From NCBI GenBank assembly GCA_001599295.1, contig BCGN01000008.1, positions 1,236,221 to 1,300,220 on the forward strand: DNA of 64,000 bases, in the 5' to 3' direction. Source of the DNA: Sporopachydermia quercuum. Its lineage: Eukaryota; Ascomycota; Sporopachydermiomycetes; Sporopachydermiales; Sporopachydermiaceae. Positions 23,701-32,470 of this stretch are shown here, in pieces. The notes below the pieces were generated by a model. It was not told the origin of the DNA and did not search any database. It worked only from the letters and a program-made list of their open reading frames with translations. Every line of letters starts with the position of its first letter. The first letter of the stretch is position 1. The position numbers and the translations under genes are program-made.

Positions 23701-24770
23701 ACTCTAAATTAGGGGAAACATCGGTCCAACCTCGAACCACTGATCCGGTTTGGGACGAAAGTTTTGAATTTGTATCAGCAAATAACCAACGCGAAACTTT
23801 GATGATTAGAGTGTGGGTTAAGAATGCTATCTGGGGACATTGCCAACGGGAACTTGACCCAAAAGAGCTGTCGGAAGAACCTCGGCAATTCTGGCTAAAC
23901 CTTAATCCTCAAGGCCGAATCTTAATTGTATTAAGTGGAGAAATGGAAAAAGATTCCGCGGTTTACTACATGGGTAAATGTTTCCGAATGCTAGTGAAAT
24001 TAGAAGACAAAATGGTCAGTGAAGTTGTTGACAAATTTGAATCCGATATTCGGAGAATCATCACGGAAAAAAATATCAAAACTATAATTCCAGAAAAGGA
24101 AAGCACAGTGGAGTTTGTCGGAAAGCTTTACCGCAAGTGGAATCTTAATTCCGAGAATTCCATCGACCCGGAAAGTGCAGGAGAAGAATTCATTGAACCA
24201 TTGATTTCGTATATAATTCAGAACTTTGTGGTAATGAGCAAATACCTCGGAGATGGTTTGTATCAGAGATTAGTTCTCTCGGTATGGGATTTGATTCTCT
24301 CGGCATTAGTTGCTGTTGCTGTTCCGAGCTTGTATGAACAAGGGATAGAAAAGGCCCCGTTAACAGATGCCCAATTGAATGTCATTAAGATTTGGCGAGA
24401 CCAGTTCCGAGACATGTTCCGAGATGGCGATATTCCTGAAAACCAGTTGAAGGATCGGAAGAGCTATCGAGAACTTGATTTAGTGTTATTTCAGTATTTT
24501 GCATCGCCTGGACATCTGAAAGCTGAGATGGAACAGCATGAAATGAGACGGCTTCGGAAGAGACAGGAACATGGAGGAGGAGTCCAAGATATGATTGCGC
24601 GCAGAAATACAGTTTTGGGACACCGGAATCGTCGGGTACTCAAAGTTCAAGAGAGCCAAATAGCGGAAGCAGAAGAAATAATCACTGAAGAGAATGTGTT
24701 ATTAAGGTTATTGTTATTAAAAGGAGAGGAAGATTACGTTCGGCAAAAGTTACGCAGTCGTAACAGATAG
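20778..24770 (+). CDS. Munc13/UNC-13-like protein with C2 domain (fungal Ync13 type)
   Basis: The frame opens at a TTG at 20760; the first ATG, 20778, gives 1330 residues and is the likely start. After a disordered Ser-rich N-terminus, residues about 70-130 have the LKEYLFRAAVLHYRTERRFL segment seen in fungal MUN-domain proteins. A long helical MUN/MHD1 region follows (about 190-880). A C2 domain lies at about 942-1045 (WYLKVIRAENLKKADNGELP, then TTDPVWDESFEF), and an MHD2-like helical region at about 1090-1260. Fission yeast Ync13 works at the plasma membrane in exocytosis and endocytosis during cytokinesis and protects cell-wall integrity; animal Munc13 primes SNAREs. The function here is inferred from the domain order. 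Arginine CGG and Ser TCC codons are unusually frequent compared with genes after 30 kb. One N lies near residue 153. Confidence 0.87.
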   Translation: MTQRDNPRPHLRTESQSSPSSPIATYNRPQSQQFINAKSQCNSESVFKSYANSTRSFTSESSPIPEATSDPELKEYLFRAAVLHYRTERRFLEAARADRLFRTEFRNSVASYSSNSSFEGLGGSGSATFSGNGGSSGTNSSTSESFRLPDTWXSDIKPAIESIIIRSDERYASFYSDDFLRESFKLFFNKCLGFSPAQLIDNSSAKTLTVMFLGCGKSALARVSPVNGAPPEPESVILSRFGADFFRFLAKVYELRNIKKHERLVQTLRSAISPDGKCIVIPGMNTSDLIGNTISRPHFRFKDMYLLTLIDELYNGNIKVDMKRLREDATPETYVTDLDRIEAQLSTDQYIGLSPVAYADILQYRVAKQTELEAVRRISEEYGEFIIGKRGKIGTKLWPYYFIPADSRNLMAALITLCLKRVKELQTIGELRSGEILPKKYVELIKTVGQIWRISSVTCGVIFVQIAYSEFLRIDTSISSEVTAGFDRIQTVFEILHDIVPDSEWDYYAWQEADKEIHKRNLLRVYYRICKVLRLRMKTLFLRETGGVTKRKISDEEIQMANSIYELEFEPDVAIGEIKEEVTNKGFLTNIAMEINVAAIELYNKVRNQISRGHPNLSQIDDFLVKIYSELKFVKSNMRSPVLGLFSISEIVIIRLVPYLFRDLYAMLQAVKQLHSEMSPEASASLPDSEVICWENLKSMFFDVRDLSQQFMTALEKNKRNNYSEQTGSDFKLYQTRLLRLLFTIILDWVNGSRDSVLTSVQALTRSEDFQPVDLPNDLLFSSSAKQLMITVFTRVEELEKVNWPEKAEASELMKCRLRDISDGLFRYLDFLESQFNTDFDASKPTSSENIGSRDAMDMLRRMLTRRETELGVVEETKIFKSELFVEMNNVHFLLEKFDELELRVKPGEIDALIGNNRNEMESDRNSRNNKNERSKLGEGKTTWYLKVIRAENLKKADNGELPDANVMIRTFTGNSKLGETSVQPRTTDPVWDESFEFVSANNQRETLMIRVWVKNAIWGHCQRELDPKELSEEPRQFWLNLNPQGRILIVLSGEMEKDSAVYYMGKCFRMLVKLEDKMVSEVVDKFESDIRRIITEKNIKTIIPEKESTVEFVGKLYRKWNLNSENSIDPESAGEEFIEPLISYIIQNFVVMSKYLGDGLYQRLVLSVWDLILSALVAVAVPSLYEQGIEKAPLTDAQLNVIKIWRDQFRDMFRDGDIPENQLKDRKSYRELDLVLFQYFASPGHLKAEMEQHEMRRLRKRQEHGGGVQDMIARRNTVLGHRNRRVLKVQESQIAEAEEIITEENVLLRLLLLKGEEDYVRQKLRSRNR

Positions 24771-26054
24771 CGAGATATATAATAGATGTGAAACTGAAAT
24801 AGAAAGCGGAAAATATAGCAAAGAAAAGCTCGGTACTATATTGAATTAACGGAGATAATTATAATAATGATGAGAGAATTGATAAAGGGGAGGGAAATAG
24901 AGTTGTGAGATTGAGATTAACGTTTGAATAGAAGCTACTCGATTAGGTAATTATTATAAAGATAAACTTTTAACTTTGGATTGAGTTAATGGGGTATGTT
25001 ATTAGAGATGTAGTGTTATAGTAGACAATTACTTATATACTTGATATGTTGAAAGAGGACAAGAGATACGTATAATATAGTTATATAAGTGATATGACAG
25101 AACAATGTCATCTACTAATCCAATCCTAATCTATTATTGACAGGCTAAAATGTCATCGAGTTACAGTTTATTGTGCCTGACATGTAAGATGTTAATATCC
25201 ATGCAGTTTGTCATGCTGAGTAGGATTATAATAGAACAAGCCTTAACTTTGTCTGAAATAGAACTTCAAAAATGCTTTCATGTCTGAATTTAGCTTGATG
25301 CAGTATTGTTATTTTCGTTCAGGATTGGTGAGGTCTATGACGTATCATCGCAGTTGCCATGCTTGCATAACCCTATGAAAACCTTACTTAAAAAATACTT
25401 ATTATTACTCAAGTAAAGCAATATTACTTATTGTGAACCTATTGTCAAGACTACAAAAAGCCTTGCAATATGGAGTAATCTTACTTTGAATATTAAGTAC
25501 AATAACCCAATTCATGCCCTACAACAAAAATAACCAATACAATCACCGCATTCTCAATCCCTGTTTAATCAATTAAACTGTCAAATTCATAAGTTCATGC
25601 ATATTTTGATTACTTACGCATATATGTGGTCAAACTTGTAGCTATCTTATCCATCAGATTACGTAATCTTTTTAACTTTTCCATCACCCCACATTGGGAA
25701 ATGTGTAAATACATCTAGATTTTCATACAATTAAACAAATATCGCAACTTGTTTCTTTCTATTTCATTATGTCCATCATATTACTTTTCTTACAATATTT
25801 GTTCTTCACTCTGCTCACTTTTTACAATTCAAGGGAATTTCCTCTTTGTGTTGAACTAGCACAATTGCGATTGTGTCGTTGAATTATAATTTTAAAAGAG
25901 CCATCGTGATTGTAATCAGTAGCAAACTGGGAAGATACAAACACGAGAATTGGTGATACACATATCAAATAGAGAAATTTGCAAGACATTCTACAAATAC
26001 GAGAATATAATCGGAAGGGAATAGGAACATACTACAGTTAAAAAGCCATGAAAT
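24771..26054. other. Intergenic, no supported gene
   Basis: AT-rich sequence between two co-directional genes; no RNA gene or repeat recognised. Confidence 0.45.
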
Positions 26055-27827
26055 ATGATCCGAATGTCGGAAAATTTGGCATATGATATACACCGAGACA
26101 GATTTCGGAAAGATGAAGATGACGATGATGATGNTGAAAATTGGTTCCGAAATGAAGAAATTATATCTGAGAGAGTTTTGAATGAACTAGATAGTAATAA
26201 AGGAGAAGAAAATGGAACGATGGTAGAAACTGGGAATAATATGAAAAAAATAGCCAAAAACAAAGCTTCCAATAGACCGAGAAAATCAACTCGAAGTTCT
26301 CTGAGGAAGAAATCTCGAACCTTCCAAATGGCCCCTGAACTTCAACATAAACCATCAATAATAAGTGCTTCGGGCATACCAATCCTGGATCATCCGAAAC
26401 TTGATGAGTTAGATAAACAACTGACATCATTTCCGTTGGCGCCTCCCGCTGCAGTGAAGCGGAGTTCCCAAGCCGAAGCGGAGTTTGATGGAGATTCCGA
26501 CTATGGTGGGGAAATAACTGTTGTTGATATTCAGCAAGCGGCTTTAGAACAACTGGCGAGATCGGAATCTGATGAGACAGAATCGATAGCGAATGGGGGG
26601 TTTGACACAAAAACGGATTGGGAACCCGAAGCGGGATTACAAAGAGAAAGAATGGCGGAAGGGGAAACAGAGTTTAATGAGAATATGCAGTTTCTGTCAC
26701 TACTAGATGCAGAATTAACACCTAGACGGGAGAAAAAGCCAAACCGAAGAGATGTGAATGATGTTACTACCAGATCCAAGTCAGGAAAAGATGCCGCAGT
26801 TTTCAAATACGACGAGATAATCCTAATTGAGAACTATTTTTATCAATTCGGTAAAGACACGAACTCAAAGAGACCGTTTCGACAAAAATTACTTGACATG
26901 ATCACTTCTTTACTCAATCTGGAAACTCATACTTCAACTTTATTACCCGCCCTGCCGCAAATTCCGTCTTCGGATGAAAGCATTGGCATCTTTCCTTCCC
27001 CTTCTGGGTGCTCTCTTGCTTCCGAGCTATCTAGTTTCGCCTTTCCTGTGACCCAGAAGCAACCTTCGGTATTGCACAGTCAGTCAATATCCGCTTCCGG
27101 CCCCGATTTTGAGGCTAATCGGCTTTTGTGTTGTTTAATGTGCCGTAAACCTTTATATGAATTTAGCACCCATTTTTGTCATTCTTCACAGTTATCTTTA
27201 AATTCTATTGATGATTTACAGTTCATATGTTCTACGTGTTTGGAAGAGTATGATGTGTTAGTGTCAGCATTTGAGGTGTATATGGGAAGTGATTTTATGT
27301 ATTCAGAGAATGGAAACAGAAGCGAAAATGGATTGCTTATTGGTGTAGTAGATCCCGACATATTGTTACTGTTAGGAATGAAAGATGAGTCTGAAAAAAG
27401 GATAACAGATAATACCACAAAAGATATCGGAGGCAAACGGAATATAAGTGACGTTTCAAAGTTGACTACTTCCGGTTATTCCGAGCAGTCAAATTCAAGC
27501 ACCGGTTTCAACAACNACTCCAACGACGATGAATTTACTGAGTTGAGTACCGATAATCATGTGGTGAGTCCCGAATTACTACAGAAATTGCATGGTTACT
27601 TAATTCCGAGCTCCCGGAAGAACTCGGATGCAAATTTCGAATCTAACTTATCTTCCAAGTCTAATATGTCTGGCGTTATTTCTTCCTATGATCAATACCT
27701 ATATATAAGGAAACATTATCAACAGCTATCCGATATCTTTTCTGAAGTTCATCGGAAGTTGAGATGGAGATGGCGGCTTAAAGGGTTAATTAGAATCCCA
27801 AAAAATTCTAGATCATGTAATATATAA
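26055..27827 (+). CDS. Uncharacterised 590-aa acidic protein with a CxxC...CxxC putative zinc-binding segment
   Basis: Not recognised. The N-terminus is acidic (DEDDDDD) and then basic (RPRKSTRSSLRKKSR). Residues 359-395 contain CCLMC followed 28 residues later by CSTC (C360-x2-C363 and C392-x2-C395), with an intervening H-F-C-H. This could be a small zinc ribbon or degenerate RING/PHD-like module. The region before it (about 255-300, YDEIILIENYFYQFGKD ... KLLDMITSLLNLE) looks helical and globular. A Ser/Asn-rich segment follows, and the C-terminus is rich in Trp and Arg (RKLRWRWRLKGLIRIPK). The mix of acidic, basic and putative zinc-binding parts fits a nuclear protein, but that is inference. 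Two N bases (about 26133 and 27516) fall in the frame. It shares the TTCCG/CGGAA-rich composition of the preceding genes. Confidence 0.65.
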   Translation: MIRMSENLAYDIHRDRFRKDEDDDDDXENWFRNEEIISERVLNELDSNKGEENGTMVETGNNMKKIAKNKASNRPRKSTRSSLRKKSRTFQMAPELQHKPSIISASGIPILDHPKLDELDKQLTSFPLAPPAAVKRSSQAEAEFDGDSDYGGEITVVDIQQAALEQLARSESDETESIANGGFDTKTDWEPEAGLQRERMAEGETEFNENMQFLSLLDAELTPRREKKPNRRDVNDVTTRSKSGKDAAVFKYDEIILIENYFYQFGKDTNSKRPFRQKLLDMITSLLNLETHTSTLLPALPQIPSSDESIGIFPSPSGCSLASELSSFAFPVTQKQPSVLHSQSISASGPDFEANRLLCCLMCRKPLYEFSTHFCHSSQLSLNSIDDLQFICSTCLEEYDVLVSAFEVYMGSDFMYSENGNRSENGLLIGVVDPDILLLLGMKDESEKRITDNTTKDIGGKRNISDVSKLTTSGYSEQSNSSTGFNNXSNDDEFTELSTDNHVVSPELLQKLHGYLIPSSRKNSDANFESNLSSKSNMSGVISSYDQYLYIRKHYQQLSDIFSEVHRKLRWRWRLKGLIRIPKNSRSCNI

Positions 27828-28163
27828 TTATTTAGTATGGGCAATAGTTTATAAGGGCAATGGAATTGGTTTTTTTGTATGGTTTTATCTTAAGGTAAAC
27901 CGGAAATGATAGTAGATAGTAATATAAAATAGGGTAAGAAGTGAAATTTCGGAGAAGTTCTCGATGTTGGGTATTGAAGCATTATCCTATATATGACAGC
28001 GTTACAGAGTTGGTTTGCTTGAGTTGATCTTACTTTTGCATGAGGTGAATAAGAATATAGGGAAAACGTTCTTTGCTAGTTTCAATACTACCTGTTTTCA
28101 CTCGACCTTATTCGATTTATTCTGCCTCTATTTCGACTTTATTTCGCTTCTTCTCTAACTCTA
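27828..28163. other. Short convergent intergenic region
   Basis: 3' flanks of the 26055 gene and the AlaX gene, which converge here. Nothing else seen. Confidence 0.5.
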
Positions 28164-29528
28164 TTACGTAAAAGTGCTCAAGAACTTCTTCACGTTCTCC
28201 ACATCATCCTTTTCATACAACCCCACTTTCCCTTGCCATTTTCCTTTACCCCCACCTTTCACATTGCTAATTATTCCAGTTATTCCCTTGGCAACCGCTT
28301 CAGTTTCATCTCCTGCAATAATGATTGCTCCACCATTTTTCCCTTCTCCGCACATTAATACTACTGTGCCATTTCCAGCGTTGAGCTGCAACGCTTTATG
28401 AACCGCCATCAAATATGCAAGATCGCCATTTGACTTGTATAACAATTGCGGGGTATTTTCTGCTTTCAATGCTTGTTTAATCTTTTCTGCTTCTAATCCC
28501 GCTAACTCAAACGTCAATGCTTTATCTTTGGTGTTTAATTTCCTCAAATCCAATGCCAAATTATCAACCTTCTCTTCAATTTCATCTGCTTGGCATGATA
28601 ATTTGCTGTTCAAAGCTCTTATAGTACGACTGTAGCTGACAGTATATTTAAACAGTCGATCCCCGCATAAAAAATGGACTCTAGAGTTTGAACCTTTCCC
28701 TGAAGATTGGTACAATAAAGCTACTGATCCAATGGAAGCGGTTGATTTTAAATGAGTTCCGCAGCATGGATTAGCATCTAAGTTGCCGATATGAACGATC
28801 CTCATTACACCATGGGAGAAGTCGTAATTGTCTGGAAGTTTAGCAAACTTCCCCTTATGGAGTGAATGATCCGGTATATCTGGGAGCTCTACCGTAATAG
28901 GCAAGTTTTCCCTAATATGTTTATTGCATTTGGCTGTCACAAACTCCATTTCTTCCTCTGTAATTATCCGAGGGAGTTCTACATAAGTAGTGGAATCAGA
29001 TGACATGCTCCAACTTAATGTTGGTAAGTCCATAGTATCAAAAACAGCCGATACAAGATGTTGACCAGTATGTTGCTGCATGTGATCAAATCTTCTTGTC
29101 CAATTGACTTTCAGATTAACCGAGGTGTCCGCAGATAAGGGTTTGCTTACAATATGTTTAGCAGTTAACCCGTCACGGAAGACATACGACACGGAAATTG
29201 GTTCAGCAGATGTCTTTGAGTCCGATTCCGAGGGTGATGTCGAGATCGTCATTGTTCCGACGTCGGAAGGTTGACCACCGCCTTCAGGAAATAAAACTGT
29301 GTCATCAAGTACAACTTCATACAATGGTTCTTGATGATTTTGTTGAGCTTCACCGCTTGCATCTTTGGAATCCTTGCTTTTCTTACTCGCTTTCTTTTTA
29401 GGAACTTCAGGTTTTCTTTCGACACATTCAATAACTTTTGATGTGAATGTTTGTAGATAAGAGTCCTGTTGACAAGCAAGAAGTCCAACGACAGTCCCTT
29501 GAAAGGACTGAGTAGCAGTTGATGACAT
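28164..29528 (-). CDS. Alanyl-tRNA editing protein, AlaX type (YNL040W-like)
   Basis: 454 residues from the ATG at 29528 (the frame opens at an upstream TTG at 29534). The length matches the roughly 456 of S. cerevisiae Ynl040w. The editing domain shows LFPEGGGQPSD, the zinc-binding HTGQH (in DHMQQHTGQHLVSAVF) and the second metal motif in NPCCGTHL. AlaX proteins hydrolyse Ser (and Gly) wrongly attached to tRNA-Ala, like the detached editing domain of alanyl-tRNA synthetase. A Lys/Ser-rich insertion at about residues 40-65 (PKKKASKKSKDSKDASG) sits before the core. The C-terminus (LMCGEGKNGGAIIIAGDETE, then GGGKGKWQGKVGL) resembles the DHHA1-like end of long AlaX forms. It shares a 455-bp divergent promoter with THI20. 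Confidence 0.93.
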   Translation of the reverse strand: MSSTATQSFQGTVVGLLACQQDSYLQTFTSKVIECVERKPEVPKKKASKKSKDSKDASGEAQQNHQEPLYEVVLDDTVLFPEGGGQPSDVGTMTISTSPSESDSKTSAEPISVSYVFRDGLTAKHIVSKPLSADTSVNLKVNWTRRFDHMQQHTGQHLVSAVFDTMDLPTLSWSMSSDSTTYVELPRIITEEEMEFVTAKCNKHIRENLPITVELPDIPDHSLHKGKFAKLPDNYDFSHGVMRIVHIGNLDANPCCGTHLKSTASIGSVALLYQSSGKGSNSRVHFLCGDRLFKYTVSYSRTIRALNSKLSCQADEIEEKVDNLALDLRKLNTKDKALTFELAGLEAEKIKQALKAENTPQLLYKSNGDLAYLMAVHKALQLNAGNGTVVLMCGEGKNGGAIIIAGDETEAVAKGITGIISNVKGGGKGKWQGKVGLYEKDDVENVKKFLSTFT

Positions 29529-29983
29529 TGTCAAAAGAAAAGAAGTAAAACAGAAAAGGAATGAGCGTGGTAATTGATACTGTTACTGTTTGTGGTTCAT
29601 CTGTTTTATATTTGTGATCGGTGAAGAAGAAAGTCAGAACAACCACACAACCAAAAATCATCAATTTCATGTTTCTAAAACCGGAAACTATGTTTCCGTT
29701 CTATTATCATTTCCGAAATGTTTACCCAAGTTGAAATTGCCGGTTATTTGATTTAAATGCATAACCTTATCTTGCAAAGGACGAGTATGCATTTAAATTG
29801 CATTTTGAAGGATGTTTGATAAGATCGTCAGTCATTATCCTTATTTTTCATATCAATTGTATGAGATGTATGATGAATTGCAATATTCTGATCTGAATCA
29901 TATCTCTATGATTATAGCACTTTAATTGATTCTATTGAACTAAAGTCTGAGTCTTCTTTGACTGTCTCTGTTCTCTTTTTACG
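29529..29983. other. Divergent promoter region of the AlaX gene and THI20
   Basis: No gene. I looked for a thiamine-pyrophosphate riboswitch in front of THI20 and saw none. Holds several TTCCG/CGGAA copies (29680-29745), near the right end of the enriched tract. Confidence 0.45.
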
Positions 29984-31711
29984 ATGAGCTCTATTCACTT
30001 CATAAGAGATATTCCCCGTAAATATAATTCCAGCAATTGTCCGGCTGCAGTGCTGACAATTGCAGGTTCAGATAGTAGTGGAGGAGCTGGAATTGAGGCC
30101 GATCTGAAAACTATTAGTGCTCATCAATGCTACGGGCTTACTTGTATTACAGGACTGACAGCGCAGAATACTACTGGTGTGAAAGGCATTCACACTATTG
30201 AGCCTGATTTCATTGCAAAAGTACTGGATACTAATTTCAATGATATTAACATCAAAGCCATCAAAACTGGTATGTTAGCAACCAGTGGTAATATCAAGAT
30301 GGTTTCTGAAAAACTTCAAGAACATGATTTTAAAGGGCCTATAGTTGTAGATCCTGTAATGGTATCAACATCGGGAGCTCGTTTACTTGAAGAAGAAGCA
30401 ACAGATGAATATTTACATAAGCTATTTCCAATTGCTTCTATTATTACCCCTAATATTCCTGAAGCTAAATATATTCTGAAATGTCTTGGTAGAAACGTTG
30501 AGCTGTGTTCAATTGATGACATGAAAGCCGCTTGTAAAGCTATCGTTGAATCTACTGGTTGTCAGGCTGTATTAATAAAAGGCGGGCATCAACAGAGATC
30601 TTCTAATGGTTATAAATTGCTAACGAAAAAAAGCATCAATAGCGTTATGGTAGACGTTTTATATCAGAAATCTAATGATGAGTATACATTGTTTGTATCG
30701 AAATACCTTGACAGTGATAACACTCACGGTACTGGTTGTACTCTTTCTTCAGCTATAGCTTGTAATTTAGCAAAGAGTGTGGGTTTAACTGCTGCTGTTC
30801 ACTCTGCTATCTCATATGTTCATTGTGCTATTCAGTCAAGTCCTTCAAAGGAATCACTTGGATTCAAAGGTCATGGGCCATTAAATCATTTGGTCTCAAC
30901 ACTTAAAGTTCCTTTTGCTCCAGGACATTTTATTCCTTTTCTAAAAACCCATCCAAAGGTTGTTGAGGTATGGGATATATATACCAGAACACATCCATTT
31001 TTAGTTGAGCTAGGTCAAGGAACGCTTCCTACTGTGAAGTTCAAGTATTACTTGATGCAAGATTATAGGTACTTGGTCCATTACGCCAGAGCTCATGGAT
31101 TAGCTAGTTTTAAAGGTAGCGATCTTGTCACGATAGTTGACAATGCAAAAATTATACAGAACATTGATAAAGAAATGACTTTACATATAAACTTTTGCAA
31201 TGAATTTGGTGTATCACAAGAAGAATTGACAGATGATGATAAAAACCCAGAAGGAATGGCAACTTTTGCGTATACTAGATTTTTAACTGATATAGGTATG
31301 CAGGGTGATTTGGCTCAATTGGAGATTGCCTTAGCACCATGCTTGTTAGGATATGGTGATGCAGCAACTAATATATATAATAATCCATTAAGTAAAAAAG
31401 GTATGTTAGTTTTCAAGAAGCTGTTAAATTTTATGCGGTTAGGATAAATTGCTTGTCAGTGTGATGTATCTTCATTATTATTAGACTACTAACAAATCAC
31501 CTAATTAGAAAACAATAAATATTGGAGATGGGTTGAAAACTACTTATCTCCTGACTTCAAACAGGCTTCTAAAACAGGTGAAGAAATCCTAGAAGAAAGA
31601 TTTGCAAATGCTTCACCTGAGAAAGTTGAGGAATGTATCAAGACGTTTGTTAAAGTCGTTAACTTTGAAATCCAATTTTGGCAGCAGGCAATGGACTATG
31701 CGGGGAATTGA
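29984..31711 (+). CDS. THI20: Thi20-type bifunctional HMP/HMP-P kinase and thiaminase II, two exons
   Basis: Exons 29984-31400 and 31509-31711 give 539 residues, close to the roughly 551 of S. cerevisiae Thi20. The intron has a GTATGT donor, an ACTACTAAC branch site and an ATTAG acceptor. If unspliced, the frame stops at 31447 and loses the last thiaminase helices. The ThiD-like kinase occupies about residues 20-285, with AVLTIAGSDSSGGAGIEADL near the N-terminus, KTGML, and the anion-hole motif DSDNTHGTGCTLSSAIA. The TENA/thiaminase II domain follows from about 310 (FLVELGQGTLP, MQDYRYLVHYARA) and ends after the splice with KYWRWVENYLSPDF and NFEIQFWQQAMDYAGN, carrying the conserved Glu and FW pair. 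The protein phosphorylates hydroxymethylpyrimidine twice for thiamine synthesis and salvages pyrimidine from degraded thiamine. Cytosolic. Confidence 0.95.
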
Positions 31712-32470
31712 TTCTTCAAGCTTGAAAGAGTATATTCTTGCCCCATACCTCAATAATAAATAATAAATAATTATTTTAATATTTAGAATTCTTAATAATA
31801 TACTCTATCATAGATTCTCGTATTCCTAATCTATCCCTCGATATATATATATATCATATTACCTTGGTATATTTCAATGAGTTTTCTGGTTTTAAGATTT
31901 GATACATTTAATTTAAATCTTCAATAAGAAATTAAGTGAAAATTTCCTAGTTAGGTTTAATAGTAACATAAACTTTAACTTCTGAAACCTATAGTAAATG
32001 TTTCAGAGGTTGTTACTTCGACAAAATTCAATTGTTAATCTTAATTAATTTTCCCCAGTCTTGCCCGTTTCAGATTAAAATGAATCGAGTGATTAAACTT
32101 TATCGTAATTATGAGTGTCAAACTTAAATTGACCTTCACTATTAAGAGCATAGATGCAGAGAGAGTGAGAATAGTTAGGTCAAGAATATAAGGATGATAT
32201 ACATCCTTCTTGCAGCCCTTTTTAAAACGGTTCTGATACAGTTGAAAAAATTTCTAGAGTTAGCAGCTTATGTTCTTTCCCTTCTACTCATTGAATATGT
32301 TTGAAATATATCTAATAAGGTAGTACTACGAAGCGTAGCAGGAGATGTGTAAATACCTAAGAACTATCATTGGTTGAGATAATAGTATACATATATTTGT
32401 CGGATAGAAGTCTCAAAACAAAATTAGTCACTTTCTTGTTATTTCGAAAGGCATTCAAAGAACTCCGAAG
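31712..32470. other. Intergenic upstream of the scaffold gene
   Basis: Contains an AT dinucleotide run near 31842-31856 and two pheromone-response-like elements at 31983-32005. No gene. Confidence 0.45.
31983..32005. promoter_or_regulatory. Inverted pair of Ste12-type pheromone response-like elements
   Basis: TGAAACC on the plus strand at 31983-31989 and TGTTTCA (TGAAACA on the minus strand, the Ste12 consensus) at 31999-32005, about 470 bp before the scaffold ATG. A 7-mer occurs often by chance, so support comes only from the pairing and from the pheromone-pathway identity of the downstream gene. Confidence 0.3.

Noticed and set aside
29529-29983. Thiamine-pyrophosphate riboswitch upstream of THI20
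   Set aside because: None of the conserved TPP-aptamer strings were found in this spacer.
29984-31447. THI20 as a single uninterrupted 487-codon gene
   Set aside because: The last codons after 31400 do not resemble Thi20, while a spliced exon at 31509-31711 restores the conserved C-terminus.
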